The translations under genes and the position numbers were made by a program. From contig CAADRB010000004.1 in NCBI GenBank assembly GCA_900708905.1, forward strand, positions 2,545,685 through 2,609,684: a DNA stretch of 64,000 nt, in the 5' to 3' direction. Shown piece after piece: positions 32,096-45,571 of the stretch. The notes below the pieces were generated by a model. That model was given only the letters and a program-made list of their open reading frames with translations, was not told where the DNA came from and searched no databases. How positions within the stretch are numbered: the first letter of the stretch is position 1; each line of letters begins with the position of its first letter. This DNA is from Hymenolepis diminuta (lineage: Eukaryota > Platyhelminthes > Cestoda > Cyclophyllidea > Hymenolepididae).

Positions 32096-35000
32096 TTGTT
32101 TTCCGTTAAGTATATGCTGCTATCAGAGTGACTGAAAAAAGGACGGATTTTCCTAATCATGGGATACTATCAGAACACTTGGAATAGAAAAGTTGTTCAA
32201 TAAGGAACGAAAAGGTTAAGGAGGTCAAATTGGAGTATATAAAGACTTCAAAATGTCGAAAATTTTCTGAAATGGAACATAATTCACGCTGTAATATCCA
32301 GATGTTCTGAAGATGCATTTTCTTTATTTGATAACTGGGTTTCAGTGTGAGTTCATGTCCACGAAATTCAGAACGTGTTGACTAATTCATTTAAGGCCAT
32401 TCTGATTCGCATATAACTAACTTCATGCAGTCACGAGGAGGTAGAGGGGAGTCTAGCAAAGGCATTATAAATATTAGCAGACCAATGATTCAATTTAACT
32501 TACTAATCAGTAAATACTCAATCTAACAGCAATCCTTTACATTTGGAGCTCGAATATTCTAGTCATGAATCTATGGGCCAAAGCCTATAATTTGGACTTT
32601 GGAACATCACGCTTTTAGGCAGTAAACTCGTTCTCCCCTATAACAAATAGAATGAATGCAGAATTTAAATGAATTAGGGCTCTTTAGGTCAACTAAATTC
32701 TTTTACCATTCCATCTTCTTAGTATTCTTGCAATTTTTGCCTTGATGTAGATGAGAATAGCACCTTGAATTGAATGCGTCTTCAAATTTGTTTAATCAGC
32801 AACCAGAACACTTAATCAAGTCTAAGCGTCATGTCTTAGCAGACTATCATTTTCAAATCTTCCTAAGATCTTTTATGCACCTTTTGCATTTTCTAACCAC
32901 TTTTTGATCTAGTAGGGATTCATTTATTTTGAATCTATTCTACCCAATAAGAGAAGTTCAATTCCCTAGAAGTTATAGTAACTGATCAAAGTTTAGTATA
33001 AAATAAATAGGAATATTGTTATAGTTATTATAGGTTAATATTACTTGGTAATTGAATAATAACATTTTGGAGGTTTTTTTGGACGATATTTTCGTGCTCC
33101 TGGAAAATGTGTGGTAAATAGGAGAATCAACTTACAATTAGATACATTAATTTTCGAGACTAAATCAAGCAATCAACAAATCTGAGATTATAAATTCAAT
33201 TATTGTGTTCTCTCTATCTGCCTGCCTGCCTACCTAACTACGAAGTAAACCTATGTATCTCCTGAAATGCAGTTTCTTATTTTGTACAAAGATGTCCACC
33301 TCTTAACAGTTCTACATTTCTGAATGGGTACCATAAGCGGATTATTATGAGACTATTCGTTTTCTAACAATTACGCGTCATTACAGCTTCTAAGCCAACG
33401 AGCATAATCAACTGTCATGTTCTGCTAACTTCCAAGGCAGAACAGAAGTACAGCATAACAAGAAAAGTAGTACAAATGTATCTAGTTCATAAAATTAAAT
33501 ACCACAACCGCTTATATAGTGAATTAAACAGTTCGATTTAATAGCAATGAATATTGGGGCATGTTGATCAACAGGGTTCACCCACTTTTTTTGAGAGTTT
33601 TATAACTAACTGCGCTTGATAATGCTGTTATCCTTAAGACCGATATTCTAACGGTTTAATGATATAACAATGAGAGAAGTTGATATGACCAGTTCTACAT
33701 TTTTGGAATAAATCAAGCTACTTGAGTGGGCACAACATTACGGAGGTGGCCGAGAGGTCTCTCCAGTTTGCTGATTGAATGTTATCATTATTATTAGCCA
33801 CAATAAAATTTAAAAAATTAAAATTTTCTATACTTGGAAAACCGTCGAAATCGGTTAATAGTAAGACAAATAAGTAATAAAGGTAAGAAGTTCGAAAAAA
33901 TGTTTAGAGTAAAGTTTGAGTATCAAAGAGTCCTACCTCACTAAATTGTAGGAATCGGGTTGTACAAAATTTACTGAATTGGCAGTTTACCCTCAAAAAT
34001 TCAAATATAATTATTCTTCACCTGGATTGCGGAGCAAATGCTTATCTTCGATATTAAATCGTTATTTAATAATGACAGTCGAGCATCCCACTTTAGTTTG
34101 TTCTCTTCCAAGGTTGAGAAAGGAGCTTAGTCAATCATAACACTGTAGCGCTGAGATGCAAATTTCGCATTACTTGAGCGCTATCAGCCATACCTAGTCA
34201 TCATCTGGTAATACCATAAATGGCTTGAATACTCAGGATCGCTTGAAAGTCGGGAGTCGCGCTTACAGATGTCTATATTAACAAAGACATAATTACAAGT
34301 GGTTCTGAGCAAAGAGGAAGCTTTTCCCCTATAGAAGAAATTCTAGAGAAATCTCCAAAATTTAATTTAACCTTGTATAATCAACTTTATATTTCCAATA
34401 TTTGTTCACCAAGAAATAGTCTTTGCTTAGACACAAAGCCAAATTTTTGAATTTCGAACATTTGTCCTACAAACAAAAACATCCTCAGTACATATGCAAA
34501 GTTAACGAAAACGCATTGCGCCATGTTAAATTCAGCTCAGTTGAACAAAATTTTCAGGGCCTTACTGTTTGTTTTGGACTGTGTGTATTATATAGTGATG
34601 CTAGCCGCACAGAACAGAACGGACTTCGGTGATTTACTTCAAATGTACATACATGAAGAGATTAGTAAAATATTTCTATAGCTATCTGCTTAAATTTAAA
34701 TTTCGTAATGCCATAACTTGAGGGAACTGGTATTTATTACTTTCGGTTGCCACCCCCAATAGCCGCCTTGGTTCTGGGGATCCTTTAGACGTGGGGTCTA
34801 CTAGAAGGAAGATGAAGCATATAACAAATGGTCTTTATTGGAATTCACCTTGAATGAAATATGTTTCGTAAAAGATAGCTTCTTGTCTCATCTACTTTGC
34901 TCTTGACTGTGAGAATACTCAAATGAGTCAAAGTGGAATCATCAACTGTGGAATTAAATCAATCGGGTAACAAGATCTGATTATTGTGGACGGAATATTA

Positions 35001-35348
35001 CCCTTTAAACTGAAAGTCAAATAATTATATTTCAACGTTGGGACATCGCACTCCTTTTGAGAACAAGGATAATTCAATGCTTCCAAAGCTAAAAAACGTA
35101 AGATTCTCGATTTTCTGAGTTCCTTACCGAATTCTTTTTGACCGCTCACCTCTCATTGGATTATTTTGCAATTTCTTTTATTCAGTTGAAACATGTAATG
35201 CCTTTTTGTGCATTGTTGTAAACAGTAATAATACTAGATGATGGAGTTGACTGGAGTCCTGAAATTTGGCTGACTCAACCTTATTTCTAAGGAATTAAGT
35301 CATATAGAATTAGAGAGGTGCTAAATACTAGACAGTGGTCGGGAACTT
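32096..35348. other. Non-coding stretch
   Basis: AT-rich with stops in all frames. A GTGGCCGAGAGGTCTC block near 33747 looks like a tRNA A box but no B box follows. A minus-strand open frame at 34928-35149 is noted but unsupported. Confidence 0.4.
33217..33236. repeat. CTGC/CCTA microsatellite
   Basis: CTGCCTGCCTGCCTACCT: about four and a half tetranucleotide units. Confidence 0.7.
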
Positions 35349-35389
35349 ATGAACTATTCGCTTAAAAGATACTTTCATCTGATTGATGA

Positions 35390-35560
35390 TGATATCGAAC
35401 GGTTATGTTCCATCTTCGACTTTCAAACTCTCATCAACTTCAGTGAATCAGTTACAGATTGGGACAACTCCGTATCCACAGATTCTTTGGATTTTGCTTT
35501 TTATCAGAGTTGGAAGAACGGTTGTGTCCATCTCAGAGCAGGTAAAAGCTTTCAGCATTA
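35390..35560. repeat. Dispersed repeat family R3, second copy
   Basis: Blocks GAACGGTTATGT, TTACAGATTGGGACAACTCC, CCACAGATTC and GTTGGAAGAACGG occur in the same order as in 20920-21050. An ATG at 35349 begins a 70-codon plus-strand frame that runs across this segment and past a donor-like GTAAAA at 35542. The frame is not shared with the other copy. Confidence 0.4.
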
Positions 35561-36586
35561 ACACCACAGTTTCCATCACCCGGTCTACAAGTATCTGAAG
35601 CATCAACAAACGCCAAAATGTGTAAAGACTAAAATTTTTGGTTCGGACTGAATGTGGTACGTGAATAGCACAGTACGGAACAGAATTTCGGTAAATTAAT
35701 TCACATACATGCATTTATGAAGAGACCAGTCTCTCTTGCATTCTCTTTTCTTGTTCTGACAGGCTAACTGACTCATAACACAATAGCTCTCTACCTCTCT
35801 CATATCATGTGGTAAATCACAAAGAATACTTATGAAAAATCAAACCTGAATCAGCCAGCCAGCTAGTGGACTTGTGTGCCTGTGAGACTAATTAGTATGC
35901 AGAATATGTGAACAACGCATGAACTCATTGCACCATTGTGGGAACTGAATTCATTGCCCCTAAATCAAACACTAGCTCTGCTCTTAAAATAACACAATTA
36001 ACGCGTATGGTAATTATATTTCTTGTGGGTTCACATTTGTGATTCATTTTTTAACTTCGTTCTCCTAAATCAGTAATTTTTGTTTCCATTTTGATAAGAG
36101 ACAGAGGGAATGTTTTAGATTCCATGGGCAGAATTCACACAATTCTATGAACATAATTCGTCTCTCGGGCACTGCGTTCTTTAATCACAGTTCTTTTGTA
36201 ATCATTGCTATAAATATAAAGAGGAAATATTATCAGAAAGGATGTGCCTTAAAATAGGACCAACTTAGAACTTAAGAAAATTGAACTTTGAATTATTTTC
36301 TGAGGCTCCTTCAGTCTTAATATCACCTTAGTCTTCATCTTTATCAGAAGCCTGTGAAAACCAAAATCTTGAACTAGGCGACGGTCCATTCCCTCCTAAA
36401 ATCGCTATTTTGATCTGAAATAAAATATAACTCGACAAATAGCATACCAATGCATTGATTAGAAAGGTCAGTTGACAGAAGTTAGCATTAATCGTTTTCT
36501 TACTGACATTAAGATTCCGTTATTTGTTATTCCCTATACTTTATTAGTATAGGCCCATTTAGGAAAGCGTTTTCCACCATTCAACC

Positions 36587-36624
36587 NNNNNNNNNNNNNN
36601 NNNNNNNNNNNNNNNNNNNNNNNN
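36587..36624. other. Assembly gap (38 N)
   Basis: A short gap bordered on the right by C-rich sequence and a SINE copy, so probably a repeat-induced assembly break. Confidence 0.95.
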
Positions 36625-36710
36625 CCCCCAACTGTTCACCGATGTGGGACCTGTGACCTTCGACCTCACAAGCGAGCACGCTGTCCATTGCGTCAACGAA
36701 GCGCAATAAT
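36625..36710 (-). repeat. tRNA-derived SINE copy at assembly gap
   Basis: The minus strand reads GACGCAATGGACAGCGTGCT and CGCTTGTGAGGTCGAAGGTC, matching the A-box and spacer. Its 3' tail is cut by the N run. Confidence 0.6.
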
Positions 36711-37499
36711 CTATTTACTGTCAGGCTAGAAATGAGGCAGAAACCAATTTTCTGGATTTTTAGGAAGAAATTTAAAAATAAATGAGTTCTATTTTAAACT
36801 CCAAATTAATTTAGAAAGTGAACCTCAAATTATATCGGATTCTTATTAGTAGTTCGCGATACCTTTCATATAATCAGGGCATTATTTTTCAGATGAAATA
36901 TTTGAAAAGATTGAGATTTTACTTAATGTTATTATTAACTTTCAGCACAATTTTCTTCAAAGTCATGGAGTGATGCATTTATTTAACCCTATTTCATCAA
37001 CCACACTTAAAAAGCTTAGATACGAAATTTATTACTCCAGATAAGACGAGGTAAAATGAATAAGATTGTATCATAAGAAAGTAATTATTCCTTTCTTTTT
37101 CCATTTCACTCGATTAATATTTGATAACGATTAAACACAATTTCTGATTTGGGTGAGTAGATGTTAATCACCATCCCTTCATGAAGCACAGTTTTGAAAT
37201 AAGGACTTAGTCAGTCGAAATTGAATTTTCAAGGTTGGAATCCTTTTTTATTTCTAGTCAAGGACAAACTGCTCTCTGTCTCAAAATCAGCGTTGTTTCC
37301 AATCCATGACAAAATTTGTCACTAGCTAGACAACGACATGGCACACAATGAGAAAAATGGAGCGAGGGGTAATGAGGGTAAGAGGTAGGAGAATTAAATT
37401 ATGTCTAGACAGAGAGTGCGAGGTAGAATGTTTGTTGTCTGGTTCTAGATACCGGTTAATGTTCATCCTGGCCTAGTCATCGCCTATATGAGGTTCTCA

Positions 37500-40480
37500 A
37501 CCCTCCTCCCCTCGCCTCAGTTTACCCAAATCTCAGACTGACATTGTCTTTCCTCTGCCTTAATTTTGGCCAGGTGTACTCGCTTAACTGTCAAGACGTC
37601 TGACATTTCGTTACGTGTACTGTGGGGATGGGGAGATTGTAAATCACCTTCTCTCAATTTTATCGTCTTTTTTTCTGGGCTAGACATAAAATATTCTTTG
37701 TGTTTAAAGCTTTACTTAATGAATCATAACCATGCATTGTTTAGATAAAGTGCTGGCTGTTTTTTAAACAACAGAAGATTCCAAAAAATCGCGATTTCAA
37801 GGCTTTAAAATTTAACATTCTAATAAAAATTTTAAAAAAAATCTTTAAGTAATCAAGCAATAAGAAATTGAATTTCTAAGATTAGTGAGTTCTACTACAT
37901 TTATAAAATGTCTTTGCTAGTCTCATCCACCTTTCCATCAATAAGATACTGTAAATGAAAGTGCCACAACCAACCATCCATTTAAATCAGCTAGTCAACA
38001 AGCGCTGAACGTTGTGGACATAAACTCATTCAGAATCCCAGGAATTAAATCATAACAGTGAACTTTGGTACACTTGGATAATACACGTGAATTTAAATAA
38101 AGTATGACCTTTGACATTCTGACTTCAAAATGTACCCCCTTTTCGACTCTCAATTCAATTAAAAACTGGACAATTTTGTTAATTCGCTTTTCCAAATGCT
38201 ATCCCTTGTTTAAAACTTGTGCAATCAATTCTTTACTGCCATATGAAAAGAAATCAAATCAATCTACATTTTTTTATTTGCAGTACTATTGGAAATTCCA
38301 AATTTCAAAAATGTGCCTAAACTTCAACAGATTGCTAAATCCGCAATTATAAAATCTGATTGAATTACCGTTTCTGATAGCCAGAGAATACCTTACCACT
38401 GACGTATTCGAGTTATCTGTCCGTTTCGGATGGAAAAGTAAGAAGTTTTAAAACTTATAACTATGGGGAAACATGTATCTGGTAGGAAGGGAATGACCAG
38501 GAGATTGGTTTTAAGTAAGATTAGATAGGTAGGAAATTATAGAATCCTATTTCATCTTAGCTCCAGGATCATCAGATTTTCTGCTTTCTTAATTACAAAT
38601 TTGAGAAAGTCCTTCGTAACTCTTCGTTATCCTTTTTCTTCATATGGAAGATCTAGCGGATGCGATTTCATTTGATTTCTCAGGTTTCCTTTTTGTTGAA
38701 TAGTTTCGCAGCACCAGCCTACTGAATAAGAGAGTTTACCAGATGGATTTGTGTTTATCAATCTGCAAGTGCTTCCTCACAATCGTTTGTAAAGATTCGA
38801 GAACACCGACAATCGCCACGTATATAATTTCCCTTTTGCACACATCATTCAATTGTGGTTGATGTTCACTAATGCGAGGGGGATTTCATTGAGGGATTCA
38901 CCATCTCAATTTTACCTTTTTACTTTAAGCTCCTGCTTAGCATTCCATGGAATCGTCTTAGTACTGTATTAGTGTGTGGAGATTTAGAGGTGGTGAAATT
39001 GTGAATTACCCTTTCTCAATTTTTTCGCCTTTTCTCTGAGCTGGAAATAAAATATTCATTGTACGTTTAGGAGTTCGTTTAATGACTCATAACTAGATTT
39101 TGTCATTATAAAATTTCGGTGGTTTTTCCTCACAAAAGGAGGGTTCGAAATAATGCTAATTTCAGAGAATTAAGATCTTAGTTTTTGAGTGAAGCCTTTC
39201 TATCTAAGAGGGTGAATAGGTACGCAGGAAGAACTCCGAAATTCAGTGGTGGTGACAAATGAGTCCAGATGTTTAATTCAGCTTTGACCTAACTTGAAAA
39301 TTTGACCATCTAAGCGATTTATTATTATTCATTATTACCCACAGTAATGCAAAAATTACAGTTTCCCACCATTGGAAAGCATACTTAGCACAGGGAATTT
39401 TAAAGCAATTCAAAATTGGCTAGAGAAAAGGGATCGGGCAGAAGTAGAAAATAAAGTCAGAGCATTAAATGTCTTACAAAACTTGATATTTTGATTCCGG
39501 ATTAACTTCTTGGATAAAGTTCATTGTTTCACACTCTAATGCTCCAATTTCTAAGTTTCAGGATTTGTTCACTATTTTCCAAATGAATTCCTGTTTGGAA
39601 CTTGAAGACTTTATTTAACTGTTGATTAAATTAAATGGTTGGTCAGCAGCTTCATTTTTTTGTTTCCGCTGACTTTTAAACAGAGTTACTTGTAAGCTGA
39701 AACACTGATGAGATGATACTCTGAGTTGCTAGAACTCTTCTAAATTCTCTCTAAAAAGAGTAGATTTCCGGTGGCCGTGCAAACACGTTTTGCAACGTTT
39801 AACCGTGGGAAAACATCTTAGCACACAGGAAGGAGAAACAAATAGGTTGGGTCGTTCTAAGCGGGAGTGGAATGAAAGGCAGTGAACTATAAGAATGCTT
39901 CTTCTTTCAAGGTCAGGTCACCTGCTATCTCAACGTAGAATTTTTTATTTTGCTTATCTCACACTTTCTTCAACTTATGCAAAATTCAGGTGATATTATT
40001 TTATTTGATTTCACAGCTATCTCCTTTTAGACATTTTCCGGACAAAGAAGTCTATCATAAGATTTGCGGTGATTGATCTGTGAGTGTCTTCTCATCTCAC
40101 TTTCATTAGCAAATAGTCGATGATATTAAGGGTTCGCATATATAATTTCCCTCGAATACAACCTTTTGTTGTTGTGATTAATGTTCGATATTGCCTGGAA
40201 ATATAATTGTTTGCATGATTTGCCATCAAAATTTCTACTTTTTCTCATCTGTTAGCATTTTCTTTTGGCATCTGTATGCAATCGTCTTAACCAAGTCTTA
40301 GATTGAGGTACCCAATTTTGGTAGATCGAAATTTGAAAACATTTCAGCCAATGCATCATTTTCTCTGTCCATACATTTAATCTAGTAGTTAATAGATTCA
40401 TCCTAATTGAACACATTTTAAGGAATTTTAGAGTGTAACTATTAAATAAAACACAGTTAATTCAATAATAGTTTACAAAA
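37500..40480. repeat. Three diverged tandem units of about 1.3-1.36 kb
   Basis: Matching blocks recur at nearly constant offset. TCTCAATTTT, ATAAAATATTC and CATAAC blocks at 37649, 37686 and 37724 recur at 39011, 39047 and 39087 (offset about 1362). TATATAATTTCCC at 38821, a TTGTGGTTGATGTTC-like block and AATCGTCTTA at 38951 recur at 40139, 40173 and 40278 (offset about 1318-1327). The units are old and strongly diverged, and no open frame is shared. Confidence 0.6.
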
Positions 40481-42347
40481 TATATTTCCATAAATAGAAA
40501 AAGGGAATGAATTGGCGCTATTTATTTCATTTGCATTTGACAGGCCTATATCAGCTTGATTTGAAGAAAAAAGACAAGAATTCAGCCTCTTTTTGCGTTG
40601 CACAAAAAGGGAGATACATGACTTGTAGAGGATTCAATCACAGAGCATTACCGACACCAGCGTACATTTGTTTATGTATATACAAGTGTGTGACTTTTTG
40701 GCCGTGTTCTGACTTCTGGGGTGGTCCCCGATGGTACGAGGTGACGAGTTTTAGACAAACGACTATATTCATGCTTTGTTATCACTCAATGTAACACCCA
40801 GTTAGTGACATCTATTCATGAATGGAAATGAAATTTAGTTATAAGAATGTGAATAGTTAAATTAACCTCTATTTTGTTTTCCTGAGAAACATTGAAGATT
40901 CAGCAAACCATGAACTGGATGAAAGAAGAATACTGATATTTTTAGTTAGTCTATTTGAAAAAAAGTTGTATCAAAAATATAATTTGAAAAGTTAAACACG
41001 GCTTTCAAAGTAGTATTGACTACTGATGAGAGAGAAAGGAAACCAGGATTTCTACGATGTTCTTGTCGCGTTTAGAGCCTCTTTTGCGAGCGTTTGATCG
41101 ATGCTTAGCTTTCAGGGTAAGGCGGGTGAGTCGTAGGTGTTAACTTTCAAGAATGAAGAATTCCAGTTTGCCTAATTCCAGAAAAGGCGGCCACCCTATT
41201 TGACAAATTTTAAAAGATAGGGTGGTGATGTTTGGGAACCGTTAGTTAGTATAAGCTAGCGATAATTTTTTCATAATTGCACCGTCGGCAGAATGACACA
41301 ATTTACACGATTGAGGTATTTGTTCTATTTTGTAGCTGTCAAATGTGAACTGAATGGAAAATAAGTACGGAAGGGGCCAATCAAATTTATTTCTTTGTCT
41401 TTTGAAAAGCGTATCCTATTAAGTGATTCTTCAAAGTAACGATTTATCTATTGTACTAAAATTGTTTCTCATGATAAAGTAAAAATTACAGATTTTGTTT
41501 GCGCAAAAAAAGACTTATCATAAACAAAACTGAGATAAGAAGACACGGGAGGACTGATCGCCACAAATCAACAGGTGGTCGACCAACTAACGGATACGTC
41601 CGTTAGTGGAGTGCCATGAGAAATGTGGAAGAGGACGGTTGCTAAGCTATATAAAACAAATCACCCTGATTCTCAGTTTATTTCAAGAAAAGGTATTTAA
41701 GAAGAAGTCAAAAATATGGTACAGTTGATATAAATATGGCTGATGCAATTTATTTCTTTAATTTAATATGTAAGGAAAGCTTACGTTAAACCTTCTGTGG
41801 GTAAGAGGGGAGATGCCAAGGTTAGAAGTTTTTACATGATAAGCCTTCTTTCTCAATTAACCGATGGAAATGTCCTGAAGAAAAGCATACGAAATTAAAA
41901 TACGTACAAAACGGAAAACAGGCCTGCAATATTGAAAAAAAGCAGCCAAACATTTTTCCACTCAGAATTCTTAAAGCTAAGCGCTGAACTGCTAATTATC
42001 TCTACTTTAGATATTACGACGGATTCATAACTCTCGAATGTGGAACTGCCAAATTCATTTTCTGCTTTCCGAAAAATAGAATAAGTTTTTGAAAGCTATG
42101 TATCTCTTTGTTAAACTCATGTCTTTTAAAATACTCGGTTTGATATATTTTATTAAAGAGGCGATGAATTGCTTGATCATAGTGTGCTTAGCAAGAATTT
42201 TATTAAGAATATTGTTCCTTTGAGCTAATTTGAGTAATTCCGATGATGATCAAGAATGTGATTCGGAAACCAATTGCTCAAGTGCAAACATTGTTATGGA
42301 GTATTAGCAGAAGCCTGTGCTTAGATAGATTCAAAAACCGCCAATAA

Positions 42348-42542
42348 ATGATTAGCAAAACTAAAGGTCACGGGTGCTATAATAGAGTTCAGAGTTGTTT
42401 AAGAAATTACGGGCAAATCCTTATGTGTGGTTCGGATTTCAGACGCGTTATTACCACACTCCTCTTATCAGAAAGGAGAATAAGAAAAAAGTGGACATTA
42501 CTTCTCATTTATTCCTCATATATCATGCTCTTGATAGCTTGA
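42348..42542 (+). CDS. Repeat-associated open frame R2, copy 2
   Basis: Sixty-four codons from ATG. The first half aligns with 22440-22584: TGTTTAAGAAATTAC is identical, and both read it as CLRNY in the same frame. Downstream, the frame continues into a hydrophobic segment not shared with copy 1. It may be a relic of a duplicated exon or of a mobile element. Confidence 0.28.
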   Translation: MISKTKGHGCYNRVQSCLRNYGQILMCGSDFRRVITTLLLSERRIRKKWTLLLIYSSYIMLLIA

Positions 42543-44419
42543 AACATTTTTGAGACGATTTATTCGATACACAAGGCCAATGTCTGGAAAAATACTAAAT
42601 TTTGTCGATTTTAATTGATCTAGTGTTCACTTTCAAAACCGTAAAGGAGTGACATAAGCTAAATCTTAATGTTCCCAATCGAGCCGCTCTAAATTTGACT
42701 TATTGAGTGCCATCGGAGAGTAGATTGACTTGTAATAGAAAAGAGGTTATTCTCAACCACTATATAAACTAAAACAGTTTCATATTCTAAAGTGAAGAGT
42801 CTCTATTTATGAGAAAACATCAAAAATTATCCGGAAATGGCAAAATCAAACTGATCTCTCTGTTTGAATTTACTTTCTGTATTAATGCCGTTTTCATTAA
42901 ATTTATTTCCCCTAGGTAGCAGAGTGATAGAATATGAGCTTAGGATGAACGAATATAGCTCCACCGATTTTCATACTGGTACAGCACTAATATACCAGCA
43001 GTGTGTACCACCATTCTGACATGCGCGAAAAAAGGGGACTGACGGGATGATGAGTTGATTTGGAATGCAGTCTCTTCGTGTTCATAGTAAGTGAAGAGAG
43101 AAGGCGTGTGCATAAGCAGGGCGTAAAATACACGTCGTCATCGTCACCATCGTGCCTCCCTTTCTGTTCATCTAGTCTCGAATGACTCATCGCTAGCTTG
43201 ATTGGTTCGATGCTGTTTATTTCACCAGTAGAAAAGAGATGGAGATATTGCAGTCCCTGTCAAAAATGACATTCTTCTTCATTTTCTGTTCACTCTTCAT
43301 TTAAAAGTTCGCGTGAACATAACTTAGGAAAGAAAATATTGCAATTGCTAAGCATTAATTTACTTAATTATTAAGTTTTCATGATGAATTTTATATTTTG
43401 TTCAAAAGTGCGGCATATTTTCTATAGATGGGCGATTTTAAGGATAAAAAAATTCTTATCAGAGATAATATACGCGGCCCTGATTGAACTCAAATAAATT
43501 GAAAATATTGGTAATTAAAATAGAGGCAATTAAAAATAAATAATTGGCAATACGTGTACAAAAAAGTTAAATCCTGATTTGTTTTGAAAGTTTTCCGAAG
43601 TTTTATTAATTTTTATATGATCTTCTCAACAATCATCTGCCGACTTATTAAAACGTGATCATCCTTAAAGATTGAAGCATTAGTTCATATTTTGACAGCA
43701 GGAACACTTAGAGGTTACAAGAAGACGTGAATATGGAGTGTAATATCATTAGGGATTATTTTCGGTCCCAAAATTCAGTAAGATAAGATTTGCCATCTTG
43801 CCGTCATAGTTTAGGTATCAACGATTTGTTATGCGTGTTCTATTGCATAATATTTAATATATATTGAGACGGTTCATTTTGGAGCCCCTACGAATAAAAT
43901 GTTCGTTATATACTGAAATCAATTAGTACATATTGTTCCCATACATTTCTCAAATAAAGCTGAAACGTTATATACATCAGAACTGAATAATAGTAACTGT
44001 CTTTCACCAATATTTTATTCTACGACTACCATCCATAACTAGTAGTATGAGATCTTTTATGCTTATCATTCCAAATCTTTACGCCTATTAACAGTTGGAA
44101 CACAAAATCAAGTGGATATCCGTTTATAAGAACTATTTACCAATTATATTATAATGGATTTGAAAAAGAAAATCGATCTTATAGGGAGGCAATTGTCGAG
44201 TGATTAAATATATAAACCAAACTTCACAGAAGAGAAATCAACTGCCTTGAAATTAATAGAAAGTCAACGATGAGGGGATTGGAATTCAAAATTTTTCAAC
44301 CTTTCGAAAGCGATGAACTTAAAAATTTTTTTACGATGTTAAACCATTTAAACATGATTTGGATAGAAGGAAGGAGTCCTGGAACTATTCTTATGATAAT
44401 CTGGCTTTGTATCACTTTC

Positions 44420-44540
44420 CAACTTACCAGAAGGAATCTGTGCGTTTGGCCATCTACAGCACTGGATGCACACCGATCAACATTGACCTCGCTACCTCTG
44501 ACTTAACAGACGTGTACACTGACCACTACTGAAGCCTGGA
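44420..44540 (-). repeat. tRNA-derived SINE copy
   Basis: The minus strand reads CAGTAGTGGTCAGTGTACAC, GTCTGTTAAGTCAGAGGTAG and GATCGGTGTGCA, matching the consensus. An open frame beginning with ATG at 44270 runs into this copy and is therefore doubtful. Confidence 0.65.
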
Positions 44541-45487
44541 TAAGCGATTACCTGTATTTTACTTTAACTTCTCAAATTTTTCATGGAGAAAATGGAAGCA
44601 CATAAGTATTTCTTTGATTGTATAACCATTATATTTTATGTTTCCTTTCCGTTGTATTAAAAATAACGTATTATTACGGAATTGATTATCGGAACTAATG
44701 AATAGCCTAGTACATAGCACAATTTTTCCGAGGCAACTGGATAGGGTTTCATAAAGTTCTAAAATTTTTTAATGTGTCTTTTCATTTCCTCCTTACCAGT
44801 AATTTTTTGGATATCTTAGGATTATTAGTTGGAATTACATTAAAATTCATGACCATAAATATAATATTTTGGAAATATTATTGGTAACAGGGCACATGCT
44901 TTAACCAGATTTAGTCGTGAAAAAGTGTTTTCAAGGTACCTCATACTTTTCAAGGCAACTGTTGACTCTTATCATTATCATATTTCAATTCGTAATGAAA
45001 AGAATTCGTCATTCCTCAGAGGTATTGTGTTAAGTGTTCTTTTGTCTTTTTACTTGCGACAAAATGTCGTCTCATTAGGTAGAATGTAACAAAAAGGAAA
45101 ACGATAAAAAATTATCAGAGAGAAATATTGAATAAATCGGTGTGAAGAAATCACCATCTCATCAAAATCACCGTTAAAGCATTTAGTCTCTAATGCATCA
45201 CCCGATGAGTAGTTTTTTACTGAGAAGAGAATTATACTGACGGATGAATACAAAGAGACACAGAAGGGATGCGTCTCGATTTGATCACATCTTTGTGTAT
45301 TATTTGAAGTTAAATGTTGGGATGAACGAACGAGAAAAAAATGATGACAGAGCGATGTCAGTCATACATGTTGCTGTGTCATAAGGAGAGTTCATCAAAT
45401 GGCTAGACAATTACATTTCGATGCCCCACTAATTTGTTTCATTTCTCTTTAACCACTCCTAAAGTAAATTCGACGTCAAATAATTGG

Positions 45488-45571
45488 AATTAGAACACTG
45501 TTTTGGTTGCTTACGTACCATTAGAAGAAGAAAATTCACCTCAAGATACCGTCTTCGATCTCTGAATAATC
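45488..45571 (+). CDS. Possible short terminal exon
   Basis: After GAATTAG, the frame reads NTVLVAYVPLEEE and then NSPQDTVFDL followed by TGA. It is protein-like but only 27 codons long, and the acceptor lacks a pyrimidine tract. Weak support. Confidence 0.15.

Noticed and set aside
33740..33790. tRNA gene (GTGGCCGAGAGGTCTC)
   Set aside because: An A-box-like sequence only; no B box or pairing arms follow.
44270..44506. 78-codon open frame starting with ATG
   Set aside because: Its second half is a SINE copy in reverse orientation; the first half alone has no support beyond being open.
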